This document shows positions 1-7,288 of a DNA stretch of 12,224 nt, one piece after another. Both the position numbers and the translations under genes were made by a program. Numbering within the stretch: the stretch's first letter is position 1; each line of letters opens with the position of its first letter. The DNA comes from CAYYWP01 sp050176585 (GTDB lineage Bacteria; Desulfobacterota; Binatia; HRBIN30; CADEER01): assembly GCA_050176585.1 (NCBI GenBank), contig JBFXHX010000075.1:1-12224 (forward strand), in the 5' to 3' direction. The notes beneath the pieces are model-generated. The model had not been told where the DNA came from and did not search any database. It saw only the letters and a program-made list of their open reading frames with translations.

Positions 1-309
1 GTCGAAGTGTTTGCTCGCGAGTTTGCCCGCACCGGGTTCCGAGGGGCGCTGAATTGGTACCGCAACATCGACCGCATGTGGGAGCTCACCCGTTTTCTGT
101 CTGGTGCCCAGGTGCGGCAGCCCGCGGTCTTCATCGCTGGCGAGCTGGATGCCGTGCTCCTGCTCTACGCCGAGGTGTTACAGAGCTTGGAATCGTCGAT
201 GCCGCGATTGCGCGACAAGGTGTTGCTGCCCGGCGCCGGACATTGGGTTCAGCAGGAACGCCCGGCCGAAGTGAACCTGCACCTCCTCCAGTTCCTGGCG
301 GAGCTCTAG
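1..309 (+). CDS. Epoxide hydrolase-like alpha/beta hydrolase, C-terminal part
   Basis: This is the last 102 codons of an alpha/beta-hydrolase gene whose 5' end lies outside the window. The visible part has features of soluble epoxide hydrolases, which open epoxides to diols through an enzyme ester. It contains the cap-domain motif GALNWYRNID (residues 15-24 of the fragment), whose Tyr20 would be a ring-opening acid; an acidic-residue strand FIAGELDAV with Asp50 as the likely charge-relay acid; and the catalytic-His motif GAGHWVQQERP with His81. The nucleophile Asp and oxyanion-hole region are missing only because of the window edge. The reading frame is open from base 1 to a TAG. Haloalkane dehalogenases share the fold, but the LNWYR cap motif favours an epoxide hydrolase. 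Family is solid; the exact substrate is unknown. Confidence 0.85.
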   Translation, partial: VEVFAREFARTGFRGALNWYRNIDRMWELTRFLSGAQVRQPAVFIAGELDAVLLLYAEVLQSLESSMPRLRDKVLLPGAGHWVQQERPAEVNLHLLQFLAEL

Positions 310-381
310 CGCTTCGAGCGGCGCCTCCGGGCGCCTGCGCGGGCAATCGCTCGCCTAGCCGTCACGCAGTGAGTACGCTGG

Positions 382-407
382 CTCACCCCATCCGCGGAGG
401 CGGTGAG
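382..407 (+). repeat. Inverted repeat just upstream of the TonB-like gene
   Basis: CTCACC (382-387) and GGTGAG (402-407) can pair as a 6-bp stem around a 14-nt loop. The loop holds CCGCGG and the purine-rich GGAGG (396-400). The element ends 15 bases before the ATG at 423. It could be a leader hairpin affecting translation or a protein-binding site. In such GC-rich DNA a 6-bp stem can easily be chance. Confidence 0.25.
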
Positions 408-422
408 AGCGAATCCATCTAC

Positions 423-1205
423 ATGATCTCGAGTCCCCGTACAGCGCGTAACGGCCTCGCCGTGGCCGCCTCTCTTGCCGTGCACGGAGCGGTGCTGCTG
501 GCGGTGCTTCGGCTCGTCCTGCCGGGTCCACCTCCGCCCGAGCCGATTCGCCTGACCGTCGTCGGCTTCGGTGCGAGCGCCGCGGGCGGCTCCGCTGCGG
601 CTGCGCCGCCCTCGGCGCGCGCGCCCGCCGCCCCCGCGCAAGCTGCGCCGGCGGCGGTCGCGGAAAGCAAGCCCGCTCAAGTCGCGAGACGGGAACCCGC
701 GCCGGCACAGAAGCGCTCGCAGCCGATCGCCCACTCCGGCCGCGAATCCCGTCGGGCCGTGCAGTCGGCGCCGCAGATGGAAGCTCCCGCGGAGAACGCG
801 CAGTCAGGAACAGCCGACCGCGATGCAAACGACACCGATTCGGACGCAGCGGTTGCGAGCAGCGGCGGCGCGAGCCGCGGCAGCGGCGGCAGCGGCGCCG
901 GTCGCGGCGCGGGGGCCGGCGCCGAAGGCGCCGCCGGGAGCCTGCGCGCGTACTGCGTCAGCTGCCCTGAGCCGCAGTACCCGCGCATCGCGCGCGCACG
1001 CGGATGGCAGGGGACCGTTGATGTCGAGCTCGCGATCGATGCGGGCGGAGCGGTATCGGCGGCGAGCATCGCGAGGTCGTCAGGTTTCGAAGCGTTGGAT
1101 GACGCGGCGCTCGCGGTCGCCCGTCAGAGCCGATTTCACGTCACCGACGGCGCGGCGCGCGTCGGCCGCATCGCCTACGGCTTCCGGCTCAGGTCGACGC
1201 GCTGA
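423..1205 (+). CDS. Energy transducer TonB family protein
   Basis: This 260-residue protein has the TonB layout. There is a short cytoplasmic N-terminus, then one membrane segment (about residues 11-33) that keeps the Ser-x3-His pattern (Ser17, His21) matching the functionally important Ser/His of TonB. A long disordered periplasmic spacer (about 50-172) follows, then a C-terminal TonB domain (about 174-258) with PEPQYPRIARARGWQGTV. TonB carries proton-motive force from ExbB/ExbD to outer-membrane receptors. The spacer is Ala/Pro-rich and then Gly/Ser/Ala-rich, rather than the Glu-Pro/Lys-Pro repeats of enteric TonB. Two cysteines (178, 181) sit at the start of the C-terminal domain. The frame stays open upstream to base 54, but that part overlaps the hydrolase gene, and the membrane anchor begins right after the ATG at 423, so I chose that start. 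No clear Shine-Dalgarno lies at ideal spacing. No exbB or exbD is in the window, so the receptor served is unknown. Confidence 0.88.
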   Translation: MISSPRTARNGLAVAASLAVHGAVLLAVLRLVLPGPPPPEPIRLTVVGFGASAAGGSAAAAPPSARAPAAPAQAAPAAVAESKPAQVARREPAPAQKRSQPIAHSGRESRRAVQSAPQMEAPAENAQSGTADRDANDTDSDAAVASSGGASRGSGGSGAGRGAGAGAEGAAGSLRAYCVSCPEPQYPRIARARGWQGTVDVELAIDAGGAVSAASIARSSGFEALDDAALAVARQSRFHVTDGAARVGRIAYGFRLRSTR

Positions 1206-1336
1206 TCGCGGCCGCCGAGATTTGCGCCAGTCCCGGGGGTCGCGCGCTCGCAACGGCGAGACGCTTCCGTGCGGGCACCCCTTCGACTCATGGCGTCACA
1301 ACGGATATGTCGCGGCCGTTGGGAGGGCAGTTCTGA

Positions 1337-3379
1337 ATGCGGCTCGGTAAGGCGCTGACCTGGATCGCGATCGCGCTCGTCGGCGCGTACGCGATCGCGA
1401 CGCTGGCGGTGTGGCGCGGGGAGACTGTGAACGCGCTGTGGTTCGTCGTCGCCGCCGCGGCGGTGTACTCGATCGCATATCGCTTCTACAGCGCGTACAT
1501 CGCTGCCCACCTGTTCGCGCTGGATGCCGAGCGGCAGACCCCGGCCGAGCGCATCAACGACGGTCGGGACTTCGTGCCCACGAATCGCTGGGTCGTGTTC
1601 GGCCATCACTTCGCCGCGATCGCCGGTCCCGGCCCGCTGATCGGCCCGACGCTGGCCGCTCAATTCGGCTATCTGCCCGGTACGCTGTGGATCCTGATCG
1701 GCGTCGTGCTGGGGGGCGGTGTTCAGGACCTCTGCATTCTGTGCGGCAGCTTGCGCCGCAACGGCCGCTCGCTCGGACAGATGGCGAAGGACGAGATCGG
1801 GGTGGTCGGCGGGTTCGCCGCGCTGATCGGCGTGTTCTCGATCATGGTCATTCTCATCGCCGTGCTCGCGCTGGTAGTGGTCAACGCGCTGCGCGAGAGC
1901 CCGTGGGGAACCTTCACCGTCGGCGCCACGATTCCGATCGCAATGATCATGGGCGCATATATGAAGTGGATCCGCCCGCATGACGTGCTGGGCGGCACCG
2001 CGATCGGCCTCGTCCTGCTGTTCGCTGCGCTGCTCGGCGGTCGCTGGGTCGACCAGCATCCGCCGCTGGCCGGGATGTTCACCCTCACCGCCCCCCAACT
2101 CGCCTGGTCCATCATCTTGTACGGGTTCGCCGCCTCGGTAGTGCCGGTATGGCTGCTGCTCGCACCGCGCGATTATCTGTCCACCTTCGTCAAGCTCGGC
2201 ACGGTGGCGGCGTTGGCGATCGGCATCATCGTCATGCAACCCGCGATCGAGCTGCCGGCGATCACCCGGTTCGTCGACGGCAGCGGGCCGATCTTCGCCG
2301 GCAAGGTATTCCCGTTCTGCTTCATCACCATCGCCTGCGGTGCGATCTCCGGCTTTCACTCGCTGATCGCCTCGGGCACCACGCCCAAGCTGCTGCGCGA
2401 GGAGACGGACGCGCCGATGATCGGCTACGGCTGCATGCTGCTCGAATCGTTCGTCGCCATTATGGCCATGGTCGCGGCCGCGGCGCTCAAACCGGGCGTG
2501 TATTTCGCCATCAACAGCCCCGCCGGAATCGTCGGCGCCGACCCCGCCGTCGCCACCGCGACGATCACGTCGTGGGGCTTTCCGGTCACGGTCTTGGAAA
2601 TGGAGAGACTCGCGGCCGACATCGGTGAGCGCTCGCTGTTTGCGCGCACCGGCGGCGCGCCCAGCCTCGCCGTCGGCATGGCGCACATTTTCGCCTCCTC
2701 GATGAGCGGTACGGCGATCGCGCTCTGGTACCATTTCGCCATCATGTTTGAAGCCTTGTTCATCCTCACCACGCTCGACGCGGGCACGCGCGTCGGGCGC
2801 TTCATGCTGCAGGATCTGCTCGGAAATATCTGGAAGCCGCTCGGGCGCACGAGCTGGTACCCGAGCGTGCTCCTGAGCAGCAGCGTGGTCGTCGCGGCGT
2901 GGGGTTATTTCCTCTACCAGGGCGTCGTCGATCCGTTGGGCGGCATCAACATCCTCTGGCCGCTGTTCGGCATCTCCAACCAACTGCTGGCGGCCATCGC
3001 CCTGTGCGTGGCCACCACACTACTGATCCGCAGCGGGCGGGGCCGTTATGCATGGGTGCCCCTCGTCCCGCTGGCGTGGCTCCTCGCCGTGACGATGACC
3101 GCCGGCTACCAGAAGATCTTCTCGCCCGACCCGAAGCTCGGCTTTCTCGCGCAGGCGGAGGCGCTGCAAGCGGCGATTGAGGCCGGCACGGTCGCAGCCG
3201 CGAAAGTCCGCGAGGTACGCACCCAGATCTTCAACCTGCGCCTCGATGCGGCGGTCACCGGGTTGTTCATGGCGTTGGTCGCGCTGATCCTGATCGAGTC
3301 CTCGCGCGCCTGGCAGCGCGCGTTGCGCGGCGGCGTCTCCGAACCGTCCGAAGTCCGCTACGCGCGGGAGCGGGTATGA
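1337..3379 (+). CDS. cstA: Carbon starvation protein CstA family transporter
   Basis: This 680-residue, strongly hydrophobic protein matches the CstA/BtsT family along its whole length (E. coli CstA is about 700 residues). It should have well over a dozen membrane segments. Family signatures include NDGRDFVPTNRWVVFGHHF (about residues 74-92), AAIAGPGPLIGPTLAAQFGY next to it, SGFHSLIASGTTPKLL in the middle, and FWYHFAI-like, DAGTRVGRFMLQDLLG and GVVDPLGGINILWPLFGISNQ toward the C-terminus. Members act in the inner membrane in uptake of peptides or pyruvate when carbon is scarce. Which substrate this one takes cannot be read from sequence. The ATG at 1337 follows GGGAGGG (1321-1327) at about 10 bases. 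The small YbdD/YjiX-like gene that often follows cstA is absent; a racemase gene overlaps the stop instead. A 131-bp space separates it from the TonB-like gene, so it may have its own promoter. Confidence 0.96.
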   Translation: MRLGKALTWIAIALVGAYAIATLAVWRGETVNALWFVVAAAAVYSIAYRFYSAYIAAHLFALDAERQTPAERINDGRDFVPTNRWVVFGHHFAAIAGPGPLIGPTLAAQFGYLPGTLWILIGVVLGGGVQDLCILCGSLRRNGRSLGQMAKDEIGVVGGFAALIGVFSIMVILIAVLALVVVNALRESPWGTFTVGATIPIAMIMGAYMKWIRPHDVLGGTAIGLVLLFAALLGGRWVDQHPPLAGMFTLTAPQLAWSIILYGFAASVVPVWLLLAPRDYLSTFVKLGTVAALAIGIIVMQPAIELPAITRFVDGSGPIFAGKVFPFCFITIACGAISGFHSLIASGTTPKLLREETDAPMIGYGCMLLESFVAIMAMVAAAALKPGVYFAINSPAGIVGADPAVATATITSWGFPVTVLEMERLAADIGERSLFARTGGAPSLAVGMAHIFASSMSGTAIALWYHFAIMFEALFILTTLDAGTRVGRFMLQDLLGNIWKPLGRTSWYPSVLLSSSVVVAAWGYFLYQGVVDPLGGINILWPLFGISNQLLAAIALCVATTLLIRSGRGRYAWVPLVPLAWLLAVTMTAGYQKIFSPDPKLGFLAQAEALQAAIEAGTVAAAKVREVRTQIFNLRLDAAVTGLFMALVALILIESSRAWQRALRGGVSEPSEVRYARERV

Positions 3380-4497
3380 GCGCGCTGGGCGGTATTCGGG
3401 TGGTCGAAATGGCTGGGCTCGCCCCGGCGCCGTTCTGCGGCATGATCCTGGCGGATTTCGGCGCGGACGTGGTCCGCGTGGATCGCGTCGGCCAGCCATC
3501 GCCCGACTTGCTGGCGCGCGGCAAGCGCTCGATCGCCGTGGACCTGAAAGATCCCGCCGGTGTCGCTGCCGTGCTCCGCCTGCTCGCGCGGGCGGACGTG
3601 CTCCTCGAGCCGTACCGCCCTGGCGTGATGGAACGCCTCGGTCTCGGACCGGAGGTCGCCTGCGAGCGCAACCCGCGCCTGGTTTACGCGCGGCTCACGG
3701 GTTTCGGCCAGGACGGGCCGTACGCGAGGATGGCCGGCCACGACATCAACTACATCGCGCTGTCCGGCACCTTGTCGCTGATCGGCCGCCGCGATGAGAA
3801 ACCGCTTGCGCCGGTGAACCTGTTCGGTGACTTCGCCGGCGGCGGCATGGCGTGCGCGCTCGGGATCTGCCTCGCGCTCATCGAGCGCAGCCGTTCGGGG
3901 AAGGGTCAGGTCATCGACGCCGCGATGGTCGACGGGGCCGCCTACCTTAGCGCCTTCGTGTACAAAGCCCGCAACGCCGGTTTCTGGAGCGACGACCGCG
4001 GCACCAACCTGCTCGACAGTGGCGCGCCGTTTTACGAGACGTACCAGACCAAAGACGGCGAGTTCATGGCCGTCGGCGCGATCGAGCCGCAATTCTACGC
4101 CGCTCTCCTCCGCGGCTTGGGTTTGGACGGCACGGCGCTGCCCGAGCAGATGGACCGCGCGCGCTGGCCCGAAACCAAGCAGCGCTTCGCCGAGGTCTTC
4201 GCCGGCAAGACGCGCGCCCAATGGTGCGCGATCTTCGACGGCACCGACGCGTGCGTCACCCCGGTGCTCGCGCTCGGCGAAGTCCATGCCCACCCGCATA
4301 ATCGCGCGCGCGACCTGGTCATCCGCGATGCGGATGCGAAGCTGGAGCCCGCGCCCGCGCCGCGCCTGTCGCGAAGCCCCGGAGACGGTAGCCGACGACT
4401 GCCGCAGGTGGGCGAGCACACCCGCGCGGTGCTGGCGGAGTACGGCTTCGAGCCGGGCGAGATCGATGCGTTACTCGCGGCCCGCGCGGTCGCTTGA
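3376..4497 (+). CDS. Alpha-methylacyl-CoA racemase (CoA-transferase family III fold)
   Basis: This 373-residue protein belongs to the CaiB/BaiF (family III) fold and within it to alpha-methylacyl-CoA racemase. That enzyme interconverts R and S 2-methylacyl-CoA so that branched chains can enter beta-oxidation. The N-terminus has GLAPAPFCGMILADFGADVV, followed by RGKRSIAVDLK and LLEPYRPGVMERLGLGP. The catalytic residues known from mycobacterial MCR have counterparts at a constant offset: His122 (AGHDINY), Asp152 (GDFAGGG) and Glu237 (VGAIEPQF). This fits racemase better than a CoA transferase. GQVIDAAMVDGAAYL and DSGAPFYETY are also characteristic. Length is normal for the family (about 360-380). 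Its ATG lies inside the cstA stop (ATGA, 4-base overlap), so translation is probably coupled to cstA. It is cytoplasmic and should be complete. Confidence 0.93.
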   Translation: MSALGGIRVVEMAGLAPAPFCGMILADFGADVVRVDRVGQPSPDLLARGKRSIAVDLKDPAGVAAVLRLLARADVLLEPYRPGVMERLGLGPEVACERNPRLVYARLTGFGQDGPYARMAGHDINYIALSGTLSLIGRRDEKPLAPVNLFGDFAGGGMACALGICLALIERSRSGKGQVIDAAMVDGAAYLSAFVYKARNAGFWSDDRGTNLLDSGAPFYETYQTKDGEFMAVGAIEPQFYAALLRGLGLDGTALPEQMDRARWPETKQRFAEVFAGKTRAQWCAIFDGTDACVTPVLALGEVHAHPHNRARDLVIRDADAKLEPAPAPRLSRSPGDGSRRLPQVGEHTRAVLAEYGFEPGEIDALLAARAVA

Positions 4498-4552
4498 GCG
4501 GTCGTGCGCCGCGCGCGGTCGGCTGGTCACTCGCCGGACAGCGCCGGCGCAT

Positions 4553-4579
4553 GGACGGCCATCCGCAGGACGGCCGTCC
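4553..4579 (+). terminator. Hairpin after the racemase gene, possible terminator
   Basis: GGACGGCC (4553-4560) and GGCCGTCC (4572-4579) form a perfect 8-bp stem with an 11-nt loop, 55 bases after the racemase stop. There is no following T-run, so it is not a classical intrinsic terminator. It could stall polymerase, protect the mRNA 3' end, or be incidental in GC-rich DNA. Confidence 0.35.
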
Positions 4580-4626
4580 GCCAACCGACCGGTTCGAGCG
4601 CAGGCTCGGCCGCGCCGCGCCTCCGG

Positions 4627-4655
4627 TTGAGGCTCTCAGCCCAGACCATTAGACT
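4627..4655 (+). promoter_or_regulatory. Candidate sigma70-type promoter for the AAA+ ATPase gene
   Basis: TTGAGG (4627-4632) and TAGACT (4650-4655) each match the -35 and -10 consensus in 4 of 6 bases and are exactly 17 bases apart. Transcription would start near 4662, only a few bases before the ATG at 4666. That fits the lack of a Shine-Dalgarno there and suggests a nearly leaderless mRNA. This is prediction from pattern only. Confidence 0.35.
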
Positions 4656-4665
4656 CTCGAGTTCG

Positions 4666-6192
4666 ATGAGTGACGCCACCAGCCCTACACACAGTCGTGC
4701 TCTCGGGCAGATCAAGGACCTGATCACCGCCGGGCACCCGTTGATCTACATCCGCTCCGCCGAGGAGGGCCGGGTCCAGCAGTTGATGGCGGAAGCCGCC
4801 GAGCTGCTCTTCGAGGCGCCCGTGCCGCTGTATGTGTGGACCCTGACGGAGGGTCTGGTCGGCCCAGATGGGGTGATCAGCGATACGCTGGAGCCGCGCG
4901 CGGCACTGGATTACATCATCGCGTACGAGCGGCCCGCGCTGTTCGTGCTACGCGATTTCCACGAGCCGCTGCGCGATTCGGCCGCCGTTCGACGGCGGCT
5001 GCGCGACGTCTATGCCGACTGCTTCGACGAGGGCAAGTTCGCGGTCATCGCGTCGCCGGTGGCCTACATCCCCGACGAGCTCAACCGCGACATCGCGCTC
5101 GTCGACCTGCCGCTGCCGGATCTGCGCGAGCTGCAGGACTTTCTGGCTAAAGAGGTTCAGGTCCTCTCCGCGCAAGGAGTGACCTTCGACGGCGATGCGG
5201 GGACCGCTGCACAACTGTGCAGCGCGCTGCAGGGCCTGACCGTCAACGAAGCCCGACACGCCCTCCGGCGCGCCGTCGCCGTCGCGCCGCGCCTGGACTC
5301 GAGCTCGGTGCCCTACCTGCTCGAGGAGAAGCACCTGCTGGTGAAGAAAAAGACCGGCGTGATCGAGTACGTCGCCGACCCGGGCGGCATCGACAACGTC
5401 GGCGGCGCGCCAATCCTCAAAAAATGGCTGAACGAGCGCCGGCGCTTGTTCGAGATGCGCGACGAGTTGAGCCGCGACATCGTGCCCAAGGGCCTGCTGC
5501 TCATGGGGATCTCCGGCTGCGGCAAGAGCCTGGCCGTGAAGGCCATCGCCCAGTGTTTCAAGCTGCCGCTGTACCGGATCGACATGATCGAGGTGTTCTC
5601 CGGGCGTCACGGCAATCCCGAAGGCGTCTTCGTCGCCGCCTGCCGCATCATGGAGGAGATGGCGCCGGCGGTGATGTGGTTCGACGAGATCGAGATGGGA
5701 ATCAGCTCGCAGGGCGACGACGCCGCCGGCAGCACGGGCCGTATCTTCGCGTTCTTCCTGACCTGGATGCAGGAGAAGACGCGCGGCCTGTTCGTCGCCG
5801 CAACGGCGAACCGCATCGACCTGCTGCCCGCCGAGATGATCCGCAAAGGCCGTTTCGACGAGGTGTTCTTCGTGGACCTGCCGAACGACGAGGAGCGGCT
5901 CGACATCTGCCGCATCCACCTGCAGAAACGCGGCATCAATCCCGAGCCCCTCGGCATCGATCGGCTGAAGCAATTCACGAGGGGCTGGACCGGCGCCGAG
6001 ATCGAGCAGTGTGTGGTGTCCGCACTCACGACCACCAAACTGGAGAACCGCGAGCTCACCGGCGACGATCTGCTGAACCAAACGGCGAAGATCGTGCCGC
6101 TGTCGAAGACGATGAAGGAGCAAGTCGAGCACATCCGCTCCTGGGCTCTCGACCGCGCCATCCGCACCGCCCCCCGCACTCCCGGCCAGTAG
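4666..6192 (+). CDS. Ycf46-like AAA+ ATPase
   Basis: This 508-residue protein has a C-terminal AAA+ module like that of Ycf46/FtsH-type ATPases. It shows Walker A GISGCGKS (281-288), Walker B AVMWFDEIE with Asp340-Glu341, a sensor-1 Asn in AATAN (378-382), arginine-finger candidates in IRKGRFDE (Arg393, Arg396), and a sensor-2-like GWTGAEIEQ (440-448). The N-terminal half (about 10-220) resembles the degenerate ATPase-like domain of Ycf46, with PLIYIRSAEEGRV and ALFVLRDFHEPL but no P-loop. No membrane segment or HEXXH protease motif is visible, so it is not FtsH. In cyanobacteria Ycf46 relatives have been linked to inorganic-carbon use; the role in this organism is unknown. The open frame reaches back to 4504, but the upstream stretch is Arg/Ala-rich and family similarity begins after Met at 4666. 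A Cys-rich gene starts 7 bases after the stop, making a probable two-gene operon. Confidence 0.88.
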   Translation: MSDATSPTHSRALGQIKDLITAGHPLIYIRSAEEGRVQQLMAEAAELLFEAPVPLYVWTLTEGLVGPDGVISDTLEPRAALDYIIAYERPALFVLRDFHEPLRDSAAVRRRLRDVYADCFDEGKFAVIASPVAYIPDELNRDIALVDLPLPDLRELQDFLAKEVQVLSAQGVTFDGDAGTAAQLCSALQGLTVNEARHALRRAVAVAPRLDSSSVPYLLEEKHLLVKKKTGVIEYVADPGGIDNVGGAPILKKWLNERRRLFEMRDELSRDIVPKGLLLMGISGCGKSLAVKAIAQCFKLPLYRIDMIEVFSGRHGNPEGVFVAACRIMEEMAPAVMWFDEIEMGISSQGDDAAGSTGRIFAFFLTWMQEKTRGLFVAATANRIDLLPAEMIRKGRFDEVFFVDLPNDEERLDICRIHLQKRGINPEPLGIDRLKQFTRGWTGAEIEQCVVSALTTTKLENRELTGDDLLNQTAKIVPLSKTMKEQVEHIRSWALDRAIRTAPRTPGQ

Positions 6193-6198
6193 GAAGCA

Positions 6199-6507
6199 AT
6201 GCCGAGCTCCTGGGGTGATCCGGACATCAGCTCCGAACCGTGTCGGCGCTGCGCTCCGCACGAGAAGTGTAGCGCGGTGAACTGGTGTGCGGACTGTGCG
6301 GAGCCGATGTGCATGCCGTGCTGGTTCGCCTGCAACGTCGGCCCGCGCCCACATGGCGAGGACGGCCGCGAGTGGCTAGCGGCCGCGACGGCCAGAATCG
6401 AGGCGACCCCGCCCGAGCCCGATGGCTCGTTCCCGGCGTCCTGCGCGGAAGACGCCCTGTACGTACACGCCGACGGCGGCGCTTTCCTGCGGCGCCGGCA
6501 CGAATAG
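6199..6507 (+). CDS. Small Cys-rich protein with a B-box-like zinc-binding pattern
   Basis: I do not recognise this 102-residue protein as a named bacterial family. Its N-terminal half has eight cysteines (15, 18, 24, 30, 33, 38, 41, 45). Cys18-x2-His21-x8-Cys30-x2-Cys33-x4-Cys38-x2-Cys41 followed by His52 closely follows the spacing of a B-box-type zinc finger, including the WCADCAEPMCMPCW core. The C-terminal half (about 53-102) is acidic with no clear motif and ends in a short basic tail (RRRHE). There is no signal peptide. The start is supported by AGGAAG (6191-6196), which overlaps the stop of the preceding ATPase gene and leaves a tight spacing. Seven bases between the genes implies co-transcription, so it is probably a partner, adaptor or substrate-delivery factor for that ATPase (inference). 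Confidence 0.72.
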   Translation: MPSSWGDPDISSEPCRRCAPHEKCSAVNWCADCAEPMCMPCWFACNVGPRPHGEDGREWLAAATARIEATPPEPDGSFPASCAEDALYVHADGGAFLRRRHE

Positions 6508-6509
6508 CG

Positions 6510-6528
6510 CCGCGCTGCTTCCGCGCGG
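6510..6528 (+). terminator. Hairpin after the Cys-rich gene, possible terminator
   Basis: CCGCGC (6510-6515) and GCGCGG (6523-6528) give a 6-bp all-GC stem with a 7-nt loop, starting 3 bases after the stop. Position fits a transcript end, but there is no T-run and the local DNA is very GC-rich, so support is weak. Confidence 0.25.
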
Positions 6529-6673
6529 ACCTCGCCGGCCGCTACCGCCGCCGAACACCAGCGCGCCGCCGGCGTCAGTAGCCCGGAGTCGATAAATCAG
6601 GCGAGCCGCGGGCCGCTTGAGGCTGCCGAGTGCCTCCGATAAGGGTGGCCGTTCCGCCAACGGGGAGGACGCA

Positions 6674-7288
6674 ATGAGCACGCCGAAGTCGCGCAACATC
6701 CACTGGCACGCGGGAATGGTCACTAAGGCCGATCGCGAAGGCATATCCGGACACAAGGGTTGTACGATCTGGATGACCGGGCTTTCCGGATCCGGCAAGT
6801 CGACGCTGGCGGTCGCACTCGAGAAGAAGCTCTGGGACCGCGGCGTCCGCGCTTACGTGCTCGACGGCGACAACATTCGACACGGCCTGAACAAGGACCT
6901 CGGCTTCTCACCGAAGGACCGCACGGAAAACATCCGTCGCATCGGCGAAGTCGCCAAGCTGTTCACGGACGCCGCCGTCATCAATGTGACGGCATTCATC
7001 TCCCCGTACCGCGCCGACCGCGATGCGGTCCGCGCGCTGATGGCTCCCGGCGACTTCGTCGAGGCGTACGTCGACTGCCCGGTCGAAGAGTGCGAACGCC
7101 GGGACGTGAAGGGGCTGTACAAAAAGGCTCGCGCCGGTGAGATTCCAGAATTCACCGGCATCTCCGCACCTTACGAAGCGCCTCTCAACCCGGAAATCAC
7201 CATCAAGACGGCGGCCTCCTCAGAGGAAGATTGTCTCGCGCAGTTGATCAGCTACCTCGAGAGTCGCGGCTACCTGCCGCGCGCATAA
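6674..7288 (+). CDS. cysC: Adenylylsulfate (APS) kinase
   Basis: This 204-residue protein is a full-length APS kinase. It phosphorylates the 3'-OH of adenosine 5'-phosphosulfate with ATP to make PAPS, the sulfate donor for assimilation or sulfotransferases. Visible motifs are the P-loop GLSGSGKST (36-44), the APS-binding DGDNIRHGLN (64-73), RTENIRRIGEVAKLF (83-97), FISPYRADRD with Ser110 at the position of the known phosphoserine, and the lid KGLYKKARAGEIPEFTG (146-162). The ATG at 6674 was chosen because GGGGAGGA (6662-6669) sits at good distance and because family similarity starts soon after; the frame is open further upstream to 6617. It is cytosolic. No cysD, cysN, cysH or sulfotransferase gene is visible nearby, so its sulfurylase partner must be elsewhere. 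166 bp separate it from the Cys-rich gene, so it is probably its own unit. Confidence 0.96.
   Translation: MSTPKSRNIHWHAGMVTKADREGISGHKGCTIWMTGLSGSGKSTLAVALEKKLWDRGVRAYVLDGDNIRHGLNKDLGFSPKDRTENIRRIGEVAKLFTDAAVINVTAFISPYRADRDAVRALMAPGDFVEAYVDCPVEECERRDVKGLYKKARAGEIPEFTGISAPYEAPLNPEITIKTAASSEEDCLAQLISYLESRGYLPRA

Noticed and set aside
54..422. Extended N-terminus for the TonB-like protein
   Set aside because: The upstream part of the frame overlaps the hydrolase gene, has unlikely composition, and would bury the membrane anchor deep in the protein.
1175..2983. 602-codon open frame on the minus strand opposite cstA
   Set aside because: It is a by-product of GC-rich codon use in cstA: the translation is overloaded with Arg, Asp, Glu, His and Gln with no recognisable domain, while cstA on the other strand matches its family along its whole length.
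4948..6354. 468-codon minus-strand open frame opposite the AAA+ ATPase gene
   Set aside because: Low-quality composition and no motifs; the + strand carries intact Walker A, Walker B and sensor motifs in the same place.
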